The notes: a model not told the origin generated them from the letters alone. Shown: positions 25,798-34,983, numbered from the stretch's first letter. The stretch is 64,000 nucleotides of DNA from an uncultured Clostridia bacterium (GCA_945876755.1 CAMCPM010000002.1:124001-188000); one strand, 5' to 3'. Made by a program: numbers and translations.

Positions 25798-27567
25798 ATG
25801 GCAAGAAATAAATATGATGTTGACGAACGCCTTGAAACCCCTTTTGACATACGTCACTTAAAGCGTGCAATGGTTTATGTAAGCCGTTACAAATGGCGCA
25901 TGATACTTTCGCTTTCTCTGAGCGCGGCGGCGGTGATAATCGGTCTTTTCGCGCCTGTAATTACCCAGTACGCTATTGACAAGGTCATTCCGCAGAAGGA
26001 TATCCCCAAGCTTATACTTATGGCAGCGCTTCTTCTGCTGACAATAGTTGTGAATATTATTCTTGCGACGATACGTTCAAGGATAATGACAAAGGTCGGT
26101 CAGGATATTATTTTCGATATTAGAACAGACCTGTTCGAGCATCTGCAGCGGCTTTCCTTCGAGTATTACGACAGCCGTCCTCACGGAAAAATACTTGTCC
26201 GCATCATCAACTATGTGAACAGTGTTTCAGACACGCTTTCAAACGGTATCATAACCTTTATCCTTGAGCTTTTCAATATTGTTTTTATAGTTGTGTTCAT
26301 GTTTGCAATGCACTGGAAAATGGCGCTTGTTATCCTTGCAGGCGTACCTGTACTTATGCTGTTCATTATGCTTATAAAAAACAAGCAGCGTAAGGCGTGG
26401 CAGGCAGTTTCAAACAAAAGCTCCAACCTTAACGCTTATCTGCACGAAGGTCTTGTGGGCGTAAAGGTAACTCAGCTGTTTGTCCGTGAGGACGAAAATG
26501 CGGAAATTTTCGGCAATCTTTCCGAAGCATACCGCAAGGACTGGATGCACGCCGTTACGTTCAACAATCTGCTCTGGCCTACGGTAGACACAATTTCCGC
26601 AACGATAGGCGCTTCGATTTATCTGGTTGGACTTCTTATAATAGGTCCTGCATCGGTATCGCTTGGTACTATCGTTGCAATGTCGGGATACGCTTCACGC
26701 TTCTGGCAGCCTATCCTCAACCTTGCAAACCTTTTCAACAATTTTGTAAACGCAGTTTCCTACCTTGAAAGAATTTTTGAAACTCTTGACGAACCTGTTA
26801 AGGTCAGCGATAAGGAAAATGCCGAGGTGCTTCCCAACATTGAGGGAAATGTAGAATTTGACAATGTTACCTTTGCATACGATGAAAGCAAAACAATTCT
26901 TGAAAATCTTTCATTTAAGGTAAACAAGGGAGAAAGCGTCGCTCTTGTAGGCCCTACCGGCGCAGGAAAAACCACTATCGTAAACCTTATCTCACGTTTT
27001 TATGATGTAAACGGCGGTGCTGTTCTTATTGACGGTCACAATGTTGCTGACGTTACACTCAAATCACTTCGTTCGCAGATGGGTATAATGCTACAGGACA
27101 GCGTTGTTTTCAGCGGAACGATAGCGGATAATATCCGTTACGGAAAGCTTGATGCAACTATGGACGAAATCGTTGCCGCCTGCAAAACTGTCCGTGCGGA
27201 CGAATTTATCAGTGAGTTCCCTAAGGGGTACGATACCGAGATAACCGAGGGCGGTTCAACTCTTTCACAGGGACAAAAGCAGCTTATCGCCTTTGCGAGA
27301 ACCCTTATCAGCGACCCGAAAATTCTTGTGCTTGACGAGGCTACATCTTCTATCGACGCAAAAACGGAAAAGCTTTTGCAGGAAGGTCTTGACAGGCTTC
27401 TCGAGGGCAGAACATCGTTCATTATCGCGCACCGTCTTTCTACAATTCAGAACTGCGATAAAATTATGTATGTTTCCAACCGCGGCATAACCGAGTGCGG
27501 TACGCATGATGAGCTGCTTGCGAAAAAGGGAGATTACTACAAACTTTACAATGCAAGAGAAATGTGA
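25798..27567 (+). CDS. ABC exporter half-transporter, catalytic partner (second pair)
   Basis: A 589-residue ABC exporter subunit. The N-terminal cytosolic stretch is followed by six membrane helices and an ATPase with Walker A GPTGAGKTT, signature LSQGQKQ, Walker B ILVLDEATSS with catalytic Glu, and the switch IAHRLST. It completes the heterodimer with the gene 13 nt upstream. TAAGGAGGCG precedes ATG 25798. Substrate unknown; related pairs export drugs, lipids or peptides. Confidence 0.94.
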   Translation: MARNKYDVDERLETPFDIRHLKRAMVYVSRYKWRMILSLSLSAAAVIIGLFAPVITQYAIDKVIPQKDIPKLILMAALLLLTIVVNIILATIRSRIMTKVGQDIIFDIRTDLFEHLQRLSFEYYDSRPHGKILVRIINYVNSVSDTLSNGIITFILELFNIVFIVVFMFAMHWKMALVILAGVPVLMLFIMLIKNKQRKAWQAVSNKSSNLNAYLHEGLVGVKVTQLFVREDENAEIFGNLSEAYRKDWMHAVTFNNLLWPTVDTISATIGASIYLVGLLIIGPASVSLGTIVAMSGYASRFWQPILNLANLFNNFVNAVSYLERIFETLDEPVKVSDKENAEVLPNIEGNVEFDNVTFAYDESKTILENLSFKVNKGESVALVGPTGAGKTTIVNLISRFYDVNGGAVLIDGHNVADVTLKSLRSQMGIMLQDSVVFSGTIADNIRYGKLDATMDEIVAACKTVRADEFISEFPKGYDTEITEGGSTLSQGQKQLIAFARTLISDPKILVLDEATSSIDAKTEKLLQEGLDRLLEGRTSFIIAHRLSTIQNCDKIMYVSNRGITECGTHDELLAKKGDYYKLYNAREM

Positions 27568-27586
27568 GTCGGCGGCGTTTCGGGTA

Positions 27587-27615
27587 TTGCAATAAAAAGT
27601 AAAATATGCTATAAT
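27587..27615 (+). promoter_or_regulatory. Sigma-A promoter of the cyclophilin gene
   Basis: TTGCAA (27587-27592), 17 nt, TATAAT (27610-27615), 36 nt before the start codon. Confidence 0.75.
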
Positions 27616-27651
27616 GATGCTATTACGATTAATTTTGAAAGGATTGTTACC

Positions 27652-28125
27652 ATGGTAGTTATCGAAATGGAAAACGGCAAAAAAATAAAGCTGGAGCTTT
27701 ACCCCGAGGTCGCTCCCATCACAGTTGAAAACTTTGAAAAGCTTGTTAAGCAGGGCTTTTATGACGGACTCATCTTCCACCGCGTTATTGAAGGCTTTAT
27801 GATACAGGGCGGCTGCCCCGATGGTACAGGTATGGGAGGTCCCGGATATCACATCAAGGGCGAGTTTGCTTCAAACGGCATCAAGAACGACCTCAAGCAT
27901 ACCCGCGGAGTAATTTCCATGGCTCGTTCAATGATGAAGGACAGTGCAGGTTCGCAGTTCTTTGTCATGCATATGGACGCTCCTCACCTTGACGGCGAAT
28001 ACGCTGCATTCGGCAAGGTCGTTGAGGGTATGGACGTTGTTGACGAGATAGCATCAACTCAGACAGATTACAGCGACAGACCTGTAAAAGAGCAGAAAAT
28101 GAAGAAAGTTTACATTGAAGAATAA
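27652..28125 (+). CDS. Cyclophilin-type peptidyl-prolyl cis-trans isomerase
   Basis: A 157-residue single-domain cyclophilin that speeds proline isomerisation during folding. FHRVIEGFMIQGG, MARSMMKDSAGSQFFV and the catalytic Arg in FHRV are conserved; the Trp that confers cyclosporin binding is not obvious. No signal peptide is present, so it is cytoplasmic. GAAAGGAT lies before the ATG. It has its own promoter and terminator. Confidence 0.96.
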   Translation: MVVIEMENGKKIKLELYPEVAPITVENFEKLVKQGFYDGLIFHRVIEGFMIQGGCPDGTGMGGPGYHIKGEFASNGIKNDLKHTRGVISMARSMMKDSAGSQFFVMHMDAPHLDGEYAAFGKVVEGMDVVDEIASTQTDYSDRPVKEQKMKKVYIEE

Positions 28126-28141
28126 ACTTATAATATTCAAG

Positions 28142-28174
28142 GCACAGAGTCGTTTTAAAGGCTCTGTGCTTTTT
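28142..28174. terminator. Terminator between cyclophilin and gerC
   Basis: GCACAGAG (28142-28149) and CTCTGTGC (28162-28169), followed by five T. It serves the plus strand and may also serve the convergent ger operon, whose stop lies at 28175. Confidence 0.9.
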
Positions 28175-29251
28175 CTATTTTATAACGGTAATTCTGACGC
28201 TCAGTACACTGTCAGCAAGAAATGAGCTTTCGTTAAGGCAGTATTCGCTGTAAAGCTTCGGGCAGTCACGGCGCACAAGTTTTTTTATTCCGAAAATGTC
28301 GCATGAGTTATACCATACCGCTGAAGAAAATGCGCTTATGCAGGAGTCCCTGATATTTTCGCCGACAGCTTGTTCAATAAATGATGATTCAAGTCCGAAA
28401 GGATTTTCTGCGGTAACAATTTTTAACTTGATATCTGCATTAATGTTAAGTTTGCCGTCTTTTATCTCGGCTTTCAGACAGGTTTTTGAACCTGTGATAA
28501 AGACTGATGCGTGCTTGCCTTTATTTGTTACGGAAAGTGTTATCCTGTCGCCGCTTTCAAACATATCAAGAAGCAGCTTTGCGCCTATTGTATCCTCTTC
28601 GGAAAGCGTTCCTGCCGTGCCGTTTTTGCGCACAAAAGTCAGCCCGTCAAAGCGTATGCTTTCTCCGTCGGAGGAAATTACCGGCAGCGCCGCAGCACAG
28701 TTAAGCGCTCCCGTGCTTGCAGCCATTTCCGCAACCGAGGTATAAATGGTTTTTCCGTGGGCGGCTTCTTGGGACATCAGCGACATAATATGCTCTGCGG
28801 AAAAAGTTCCTTCCTCGGGAAGCGTTTCTATGACCGCAGCAGGGTCATCGGAATAAGCCATCGGGCAGGACGGCGACACGCTTCCGTCAAGGAAAAGAGA
28901 AAGCTCGTCCGCAGGATTTTTTATGCCGCTGCCGATAACGAGCATTTTTATGTGTCCGAGAAAAAGCTTCTTCCCAAGAGTGGTTTCGGCGTCGGAAAGT
29001 GCGGCATGAATTGTTGTTCCAGTTCCGTATGCGGCAGAGCTGTTTGCTTTGCTGACATCGGGTTCGGTATCGCTGCTTTCCGATTCGTATATCTGCAGGC
29101 TTACCATATAAACATCGTCCTCACGTTCAAGTCCCATAAGCTGTACGAATGCACGTTCTCCCACTTCCGTTCCGCCGAAACAGCCCGTAAAAAATATCAT
29201 GGTGAAAATCAGTACCGCAGGCAGAAAAGCATTGTATCTGATATTATTCAT
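28175..29251 (-). CDS. Ger(x)C-family spore germination lipoprotein
   Basis: This is the C subunit of a GerA-type nutrient germination receptor, a lipoprotein anchored on the outer face of the spore inner membrane. From ATG 29251 it has 358 residues with a signal peptide ending FFTGC (Cys24 lipidated). The AFVQLMGLE opening and the overall layout, with little conserved sequence in between, fit the family. The ATG overlaps the gerB stop by 8 nt. A TTG at 29266 abuts the only AAAGG and would add five residues. Confidence 0.9.
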   Translation of the reverse strand: MNNIRYNAFLPAVLIFTMIFFTGCFGGTEVGERAFVQLMGLEREDDVYMVSLQIYESESSDTEPDVSKANSSAAYGTGTTIHAALSDAETTLGKKLFLGHIKMLVIGSGIKNPADELSLFLDGSVSPSCPMAYSDDPAAVIETLPEEGTFSAEHIMSLMSQEAAHGKTIYTSVAEMAASTGALNCAAALPVISSDGESIRFDGLTFVRKNGTAGTLSEEDTIGAKLLLDMFESGDRITLSVTNKGKHASVFITGSKTCLKAEIKDGKLNINADIKLKIVTAENPFGLESSFIEQAVGENIRDSCISAFSSAVWYNSCDIFGIKKLVRRDCPKLYSEYCLNESSFLADSVLSVRITVIK

Positions 29252-30305
29252 GTTTTTTTTCAGCAACCTTTCTTTTTGAAATTATCAGTGCGGCAAGGGG
29301 AATTGCTCCGGTCAGAATAATTACCGTCCACCCCGAACAAAGCAGTGTAAATATGCCGGAAAAAGAAGTGTTTGTTACGGTAAAAAACATAGTTGCGGCG
29401 AATACGATGACCGCAGCTATTGTTGTGCGGAATTTCAGCTTCGGGAAGACCTCTTCGAGGAATCCTGCCGAAATGTGCAGAAAAAGCGCAATATTTATCA
29501 CAGCGGTAATAGTCCATACTATTAGATAAAGCGAGTCGCTCCGCTGAATAAACCGCGCACCGCCCAATGTGCCGAGGGCAAGGAATGGGTAATCCGTCAG
29601 TGCGGCAAAATCACCGAGAACAGCGGTAATAGTCAGAATTGCCGCTTCGGCAAGAAGAAGCTTTGAAGCGAGCAGACCGTATACTCCGCATCGGAGCTTT
29701 TCCTTGACGTGCTTTGCAAGAAAAGCAAGGGCGCATATCTCTCCGTTGCGTGCAAGGTCGTCCATAACGGCAGGAAAAAGTCCGTCGGGAGTTACAGAAT
29801 CGAAATACAGATTTGCCGTATTGAAGCTTTTCGCCGAGGAAAAGATCATAGCCGTTACTGCCGCAATAAAAAGCCAGAAAAGCAGTACAGCGCTTCTTCC
29901 GAGAGCTTCTATGCCAAGGCAGCCGCAGTAAACGCATACAATTAGAATTATCGCTATCCAGACGGTTATATCAGCATACTTGAAAAAGCGTTCGCTGAGA
30001 AATTGCTGAAAATGCAGCAGACTGTTGACAGTATATAACAGAAAAAATACAAGATATAATGCAGCGGCAAAAATTCCTGCCGGTCTGCATTTTTTCAGCA
30101 GTACGTCCGTTACGCTGTCTTTAAGGAGTACAACGGGTATGAGTATTACCGCCTGAATCGCTGCCGAAACAGCAGCTGCGGCAAAACGCACGGAAAGTCC
30201 GGTACCGTCCGCCGCAAACGGCACAAAGGTCATAATCGTAAAAACTCTGCACATGAAAAGCAGCAGGAGAAGCTGTCCCCAGCCGATATAGCGTTTGTTT
30301 TCCAT
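29244..30305 (-). CDS. GerB-family spore germination permease
   Basis: The B subunit of a germinant receptor, 353 residues with about ten membrane helices, belonging to the amino acid-polyamine-organocation superfamily. It is thought to hold the nutrient-binding pocket in the spore inner membrane. It lies 19 nt after the A subunit gene and overlaps the C subunit gene. AAAGGCGG precedes the ATG. Sequence identity within the family is low, so the call rests on topology and operon position. Confidence 0.88.
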   Translation of the reverse strand: MENKRYIGWGQLLLLLFMCRVFTIMTFVPFAADGTGLSVRFAAAAVSAAIQAVILIPVVLLKDSVTDVLLKKCRPAGIFAAALYLVFFLLYTVNSLLHFQQFLSERFFKYADITVWIAIILIVCVYCGCLGIEALGRSAVLLFWLFIAAVTAMIFSSAKSFNTANLYFDSVTPDGLFPAVMDDLARNGEICALAFLAKHVKEKLRCGVYGLLASKLLLAEAAILTITAVLGDFAALTDYPFLALGTLGGARFIQRSDSLYLIVWTITAVINIALFLHISAGFLEEVFPKLKFRTTIAAVIVFAATMFFTVTNTSFSGIFTLLCSGWTVIILTGAIPLAALIISKRKVAEKKHE

Positions 30306-30324
30306 TTATAATGCTTACCGCCTT

Positions 30325-31812
30325 TCACTTGTTCATATCAACGCCGTGAAGCTTTTCAACAGAGGCGCTGCCCTTTGCCATACGTCTGAAGCCTACTCTT
30401 GTCAGCACGTCACGCATAGCTTTCGGGGTAAAGGGCGACAGCGGAGACATAACAGGTGCGCCGTAATTTTCCGCTGCACAGATATTCACCAGCACAGCTG
30501 CCGCAAGCAGGGATATTCCGTAAAGTCCGCCTATACCGCCTGCAGCTGTTGCAATAAAACGAAGTACGGTTATCTGCTGATTAAGCGACGGGATAACAAA
30601 TGAAGCCGTTACCGAAATCGCACAGGCAAGCAGCAGCGGATTTGAAATTATCCCTGCGGAAACAGCTGCGTCGCCTATGATAAGTCCGCCGACAATTGAA
30701 ACTGCGCCGCCTACGCTTTTGGGAAGCCGCACTCCCGCTTCACGGATTATCTCATAAAAAATCAGTACGATGAACGCTTCCGCCGCAAGAGGCAGGGGAG
30801 CAGTCCGTTCGGCAGCGGCAAGGGTCACAAGCAGAGTGTGATTGAAAAGCTCGGGGTGGAACGTTACAGTTGCAACGTAGACCGCAGGGAGAAACACCGC
30901 CAGAAAGAATGAAAGATACCGTGTCCAGCGCAGCAGGAAAGCGTAAAATGGTCGGAAGTTGTAGTCGTCAAGAGTCTGGAAATTCTCGATAAAAAGCGAC
31001 GGCATAACAAGAGCAAAGGGCGTGCCGTCAATGAGAAGTCCTATGCGCCCTTCAAGAAGCTTTGCGCAGAAAACGTCGGGGCGCTCGGTAACGGACACTC
31101 CCGAAAAAATCGTGTGCCGTGCGTGGTCGAGAAAAGGCTCTGCATAGCCGCTTCCGAGAATGCTTTCCAACGGAAGATCTTCAAGCTGTTTGCGTATCTT
31201 TTTTACCAGCTTCATAGGTACACGGTCTGTCATGTATGCGATAATAACGTCAACGTCCGAGGTTTTTGTCACGGGGAAAAGCTCAAAGCGCAGAAGCGGA
31301 GATTTGATACGTCTGCGCACAAGGGACATACTTGTACGGACGGTCTCAACAAAGCCCTCATGAGAGCCTCTTATATTTCCCTCGGAGGACGGCTCATCGA
31401 TCCCTCTTGTGGCATACCCCTGCACGCCGAAAGCAAAAGCCGTGTCGCAGCCGTCGATTATCAGTACCGCAAAGCCGCTCATAAGTCTGCGTATCAGGTC
31501 GCCGTATTCGGTGCAGAAACCCCGGTCGATGGTGAGAAGCATTCTGTCACGGACGTGTTCAAAAAGCTCCTGCGAAGAAAAACGGTCGGTTTCAGCAAGG
31601 TCTGAAAGCGGTCTGAGAATAAGCTCGGTAATAGTTGAGGTCGATATCATTCCCTCAAAGCATACGAGATTGCAGGGAATGCTTCCTACATAAAAAGGGT
31701 TAAGCAGCAGGTCAGAGCTTTTTCCCAGAATATTTTCAATGTTTGTGATATTTTCTCTCAATGATTTTGAGACGTGAACTTTTTTATATTCAAAAGCGTC
31801 GGGCAGATTCAT
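30325..31812 (-). CDS. GerA-family spore germination protein
   Basis: The A subunit of a nutrient receptor, 495 residues. A large N-terminal soluble part contains the family motif YVGSIPCNLVCFEGMIS. Further marks are EGRIGLLIDGTPFALVMPSLF before the membrane part, FLPAVYVATVTFHPELF and IFYEIIREAGVRLPKSVGGAVSIVGGLI in the four to six C-terminal helices. ACGGAGGA precedes the ATG. It leads the gerA-gerB-gerC operon, expected to be forespore-expressed. The presence of an intact receptor suggests that the organism can form germination-competent spores. Confidence 0.95.
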   Translation of the reverse strand: MNLPDAFEYKKVHVSKSLRENITNIENILGKSSDLLLNPFYVGSIPCNLVCFEGMISTSTITELILRPLSDLAETDRFSSQELFEHVRDRMLLTIDRGFCTEYGDLIRRLMSGFAVLIIDGCDTAFAFGVQGYATRGIDEPSSEGNIRGSHEGFVETVRTSMSLVRRRIKSPLLRFELFPVTKTSDVDVIIAYMTDRVPMKLVKKIRKQLEDLPLESILGSGYAEPFLDHARHTIFSGVSVTERPDVFCAKLLEGRIGLLIDGTPFALVMPSLFIENFQTLDDYNFRPFYAFLLRWTRYLSFFLAVFLPAVYVATVTFHPELFNHTLLVTLAAAERTAPLPLAAEAFIVLIFYEIIREAGVRLPKSVGGAVSIVGGLIIGDAAVSAGIISNPLLLACAISVTASFVIPSLNQQITVLRFIATAAGGIGGLYGISLLAAAVLVNICAAENYGAPVMSPLSPFTPKAMRDVLTRVGFRRMAKGSASVEKLHGVDMNK

Positions 31813-31928
31813 AAATATTCCTCCGTTGTAACTTTTTTCAAGCTTTATTATTCCTTATTCTTGAAAAAAAATACATGAATTTTTCCGTAAATACAGGGAA
31901 TAATGTGTTCATATCGGAGGAAATTTTT

Positions 31929-32612
31929 ATGTCTGTTGTATTTATTCGTGCGGTAATACTTTATCTGCTGCTGATATTTTCCGTGCGTCTCATGGGAAAG
32001 CGGCAGATAGGAGAGCTTCAGCCGTCCGAGCTGGCGATAACGATACTGATATCCAACATTGCAACGCTTCCCGTGGAGGACACGGGACTTCCGCTGCTGA
32101 CGGGAATAATCCCAATAATAACCCTTGCAAGTCTTGACGTGATAATGTCATGGCTTGGAATGAAAAGCCGTGCCGTAAGACGTTTTACCTGCGGAACTCC
32201 CGTAATAATAATCCGTGACGGAAAGCTCGACCAAAAGCAGATGAGAGCTATCCGTTTTACAGTAGACGACCTTATGGCAAGCCTGAGAGGTCAGGGAATA
32301 TTTGATATCAGCGAGGTTCAGTTTGCAATCGTTGAAACAACGGGCAGTCTTTCGGTATATCAGAAATATCAGTACAGAAACGTTACCAACGAGGATATCA
32401 ATTTAAAAAACAAAAGTACAGACCCTCCCGAAGTCGTTGTTGCGGACGGAGAACTTATACGTGACGCAATGGCACGTTTCAGGCTGTCTGAGGAATGGAT
32501 AGAACACATTCTGAAAAAAGAAAAAACATCCGTTGAGGATGTTTTTCTGATGACTGTTGACCCGAACAGAAAATATTCCGTGATAAAAAACGAGCCGAAA
32601 AAAAAGGAATGA
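31929..32612 (+). CDS. YetF/DUF421 family membrane protein
   Basis: A 227-residue protein with three N-terminal membrane helices and a soluble C-terminal domain. VRLMGKRQIGELQPSELAITILISN is the family hallmark, and RFTVDDLMASLRGQGIFDISEVQFAIVE marks the YetF C domain. In Bacillus, YetF-type proteins are reported among spore and stress-associated membrane proteins; the role is unclear. ATG 31929 has CGGAGGAA upstream, whereas the earlier in-frame start at 31875 has none. The next gene (DUF4363) starts 4 nt after the stop, a pairing common in Clostridia. Confidence 0.92.
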   Translation: MSVVFIRAVILYLLLIFSVRLMGKRQIGELQPSELAITILISNIATLPVEDTGLPLLTGIIPIITLASLDVIMSWLGMKSRAVRRFTCGTPVIIIRDGKLDQKQMRAIRFTVDDLMASLRGQGIFDISEVQFAIVETTGSLSVYQKYQYRNVTNEDINLKNKSTDPPEVVVADGELIRDAMARFRLSEEWIEHILKKEKTSVEDVFLMTVDPNRKYSVIKNEPKKKE

Positions 32613-32616
32613 CAAT

Positions 32617-32994
32617 ATGAACCGTGTTATAACCGCCTGCTGCCTTATTGCAGCAATAATCCTGTATTCTGCTTCCGCAGCGCTAATAATCCGCAGTGAA
32701 AATGCGGAGCTGATAGAAATTATCGGTCAGATAAGCGAATGCAACGAAAAAGGCGATAGCGAAAATGCATCCGCTGCCGCCCAAAGACTTAATTATAAAT
32801 GGCGTTCTTTTGAAAGAAAAATGAGCGTTTTTGTCCGTGATGACAAGCTTAATTCAATAAGCACGTCCGTCGCAAGAATATCCCCGTATATAGACGAAGC
32901 AAACGACGAACTTGACGCCGAGCTTCAGAATATCCGCCGACAGCTTACGCTTATTTACCGCGGAGAGCTGCCTGCGTGGTACAACATTCTTTAA
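32617..32994 (+). CDS. DUF4363 family protein
   Basis: A 125-residue protein with one N-terminal membrane anchor (about 5-24) and a helical outer domain ending RGELPAWYNIL. Such proteins commonly follow YetF-like genes, which suggests a physical or functional partnership, though no activity is established. Its stop codon shares the sequence TTAA with the stop of the convergent EAL gene. Confidence 0.85.
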   Translation: MNRVITACCLIAAIILYSASAALIIRSENAELIEIIGQISECNEKGDSENASAAAQRLNYKWRSFERKMSVFVRDDKLNSISTSVARISPYIDEANDELDAELQNIRRQLTLIYRGELPAWYNIL

Positions 32995-34196
32995 CGGCGC
33001 TTCAGGTCTATGCAGACGACAATAAGCTTTTTATCCTCGGTGTAAAAATGCGAGGAAATGGTCTTGCAGCTTTTGCCCGTTGCGCTTGATATGTACCATC
33101 CGGAAATGAACGGGTCCTCTATCTGCTCCTTAATGGCATAGAAATAATTCTTTATATCGTGGTTCACGCCCCGTATCGCAGGCATATATCCCGGCAGTAT
33201 CTCGCTGCCCTCTGCCATAACGGTATCGGTTATCTGGAATCCCTTTTCGTCAATGAGAAATACGCATTCTATTTCCTTATGCTCGGTAACATAATTCAGC
33301 AGAACACTGTCATAATCGTTCTTAGCCGTACACATCAGAGTATTTATAAGGTCGTAAATTATGCGTTTGTAGGTCTCGATCTGGACGTTTACAACGGTTG
33401 GATTATTCTTTATGCTGAGATTGAGTCTGACCGCAGCGTCCTCAAGCTTGAGTCTTGCTTCGTTTGAGAAAAGATAGTTGAACTGTTCGGGACGTGAAAA
33501 ATAGAAGCCCTGGAAGTAGTCCACTCCCATCAGCATACAGGTTATTACCTCGTCGACAGTCTCAACGCCTTCGGCGACGGTCATTGCGCCTATCTGCTTT
33601 GCAGTGTTGATTATCGACTTGAACACCTCCTGATTGTAGGTGTTGGACTCAATATTGCTGATTATTGCACGGTCGATCTTGATTATATCCGGGTTGATGA
33701 GCATTATTCTGTTCATTGTGTCAAGACCCGTGCTTACGTTGTCAAGGGCGATAAGGAATCCCTTTGAACGGTAAAAGTCCACAAACATCATCAGGTCATA
33801 GCTGTCCTTTACACGGGATTCATTAAGCTCGATAACAATGCTTTCCGGGGGGATATGGTTTTCTGCGGCGGTTTTAAGTATCTCGCCGTTCCCGGGAACA
33901 ACGTCGTTAAGAACCGAGGTCTCAAAGTTAACGAACAGCGTGGGTGCAGATTTTTCCTTGGCAAAAGCGCTCATTGCCTTTTCGCGGCAAAGCCTGTCGG
34001 TTTCAAGTATGCTTCCGTTCTGCTTTGCATAGCTGAAAAGGAAATACGGGGAGACTATCTCGCCGTGGTAATCGCCTCGTGCAAGCGCTTCAAGACCGAT
34101 TATCTTTTTTGTGTTGAGAGAATAGATAGGTTGAAATTCAACAAATATATCTTTATTGTCAATAACTTCCTGAATGATTTCCGGAGTAATTTTCAT
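32991..34196 (-). CDS. EAL-domain protein with degenerate loop 6 and C-terminal sensor-like domain
   Basis: This cytoplasmic protein of 401 residues has an EAL domain (about 1-245) and a C-terminal domain of PAS/Cache-like appearance (about 265-400). Several catalytic positions remain: GLEALAR, IELNESR, IKIDRAI and VAEGVET. However the metal-binding loop usually written DDFGTGYSS reads DNVSTGLDT, so the second Asp is Asn. Activity may be lost, leaving a c-di-GMP receptor or a protein-interaction module. The domain order (EAL first) is unusual. ATG 34196 is preceded by TTGGAGG at 6-7 nt; the longer frame from 34217 would overlap the upstream gene. Confidence 0.85.
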   Translation of the reverse strand: MKITPEIIQEVIDNKDIFVEFQPIYSLNTKKIIGLEALARGDYHGEIVSPYFLFSYAKQNGSILETDRLCREKAMSAFAKEKSAPTLFVNFETSVLNDVVPGNGEILKTAAENHIPPESIVIELNESRVKDSYDLMMFVDFYRSKGFLIALDNVSTGLDTMNRIMLINPDIIKIDRAIISNIESNTYNQEVFKSIINTAKQIGAMTVAEGVETVDEVITCMLMGVDYFQGFYFSRPEQFNYLFSNEARLKLEDAAVRLNLSIKNNPTVVNVQIETYKRIIYDLINTLMCTAKNDYDSVLLNYVTEHKEIECVFLIDEKGFQITDTVMAEGSEILPGYMPAIRGVNHDIKNYFYAIKEQIEDPFISGWYISSATGKSCKTISSHFYTEDKKLIVVCIDLKRR

Positions 34197-34210
34197 GGCA
34201 GCCTCCAATT

Positions 34211-34552
34211 TCAACAATGGCGTTCAAGCTTTGCGCAGACTTTATCATAAAGCGCATAAAGCTTCTGCACGCCGTTTTCGAGAAAATAGTAATGAGCAAT
34301 ATACGGAATCAGCAGTACAAGCATAAGTGCAGCGGCAGCAAGCATTCCGAGGTTTTCTGAAACAAAAAACGCAATAAGGCTCATGAACATAAGTATAGCG
34401 AAAAGTATGGTAACAAGCAGATGTATAAGCCGTTCATGCTGCATGAATCCGATCTTTACAAGCATTTCGGCTTTCAGCGCAGAAAAATCGGTGCTGTCGT
34501 TTTCAAGAGCAGAAATGATATAAGCAATGTATTCGCTGAAATATTTTTTCAA
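34211..34552 (-). CDS. Small two-helix membrane protein, unknown
   Basis: A 113-residue protein with an acidic N-terminus and two adjacent hydrophobic segments (about 43-65 and 68-90), then a basic tail. I do not recognise the family. It uses a TTG start with a weak GGGGCGG upstream and stands 14 nt before the EAL gene, so the two are probably co-transcribed. A role in membrane localisation or control of the EAL protein is only a guess. Confidence 0.7.
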   Translation of the reverse strand: MKKYFSEYIAYIISALENDSTDFSALKAEMLVKIGFMQHERLIHLLVTILFAILMFMSLIAFFVSENLGMLAAAALMLVLLIPYIAHYYFLENGVQKLYALYDKVCAKLERHC

Positions 34553-34686
34553 TTTGACCGCCCCGTTTGAACATTAAATGATTGATAAACACTTCTTTAC
34601 AATATTATAACATAACTTTGTTTTTTTTTCAACTGCTTTACCGAATGTTTTATTCCGACATATAAGAAAAATTTTCAAAAAAGGTA

Positions 34687-34715
34687 TTGAAATTTTTAGC
34701 CTTGCATGATATAAT
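34687..34715 (+). promoter_or_regulatory. Promoter of tRNA-Arg(CCT)
   Basis: TTGAAA (34687-34692), 17 nt, TATAAT (34710-34715), 16 nt before the mature tRNA. Confidence 0.85.
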
Positions 34716-34731
34716 ATTTAAATAAATGTCA

Positions 34732-34806
34732 GCCTCCATAGTTAAATGGATATAATAAACCCCTCCTAAGGGTTAGTTGTGAGTTCGATTCTCGCTGGGG
34801 GTGCCA
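34732..34806 (+). tRNA. tRNA-Arg (anticodon CCT)
   Basis: A 75-nt cloverleaf with encoded CCA. The acceptor stem is GCCTCCA with TGGGGGT (G-T at the first pair and one inner T-G). The anticodon stem AACCC/GGGTT carries the loop CTCCTAA, so the anticodon is CCT. The T arm has GTTCGATTC. It reads AGG codons. Confidence 0.95.
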
Positions 34807-34814
34807 TATTACAG

Positions 34815-34845
34815 GGCAGCAGGGAAATATCCTTGCTGCCTTTTT
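34815..34845 (+). terminator. Terminator of tRNA-Arg(CCT)
   Basis: GGCAGCAGGG pairs with TCCTTGCTGCC (one bulge) and is followed by five T. Confidence 0.9.
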
Positions 34846-34904
34846 GTGTACAAATTCACCTGTGAAATCATTTGTATAACTGCAATTAACGTCAATTTGC
34901 CGAT

Positions 34905-34932
34905 TGCTTTATAAAGTCCGCTGTGATATACT
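34905..34932 (+). promoter_or_regulatory. Putative promoter of the LtaS-like gene
   Basis: TTGCTT (34905-34910), 16 nt, TATACT (34927-34932), 51 nt before the start. Confidence 0.45.
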
Positions 34933-34983
34933 ATGTCTGTAAAGTCTGAGTAAATTTTTGTTGTTTTATGAGGAAGTTATGGT

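Noticed and set aside
28511..29320. 269-residue open frame opposite gerC
   Set aside because: It lies wholly over gerC and the gerB end, without a ribosome site or recognisable motif.
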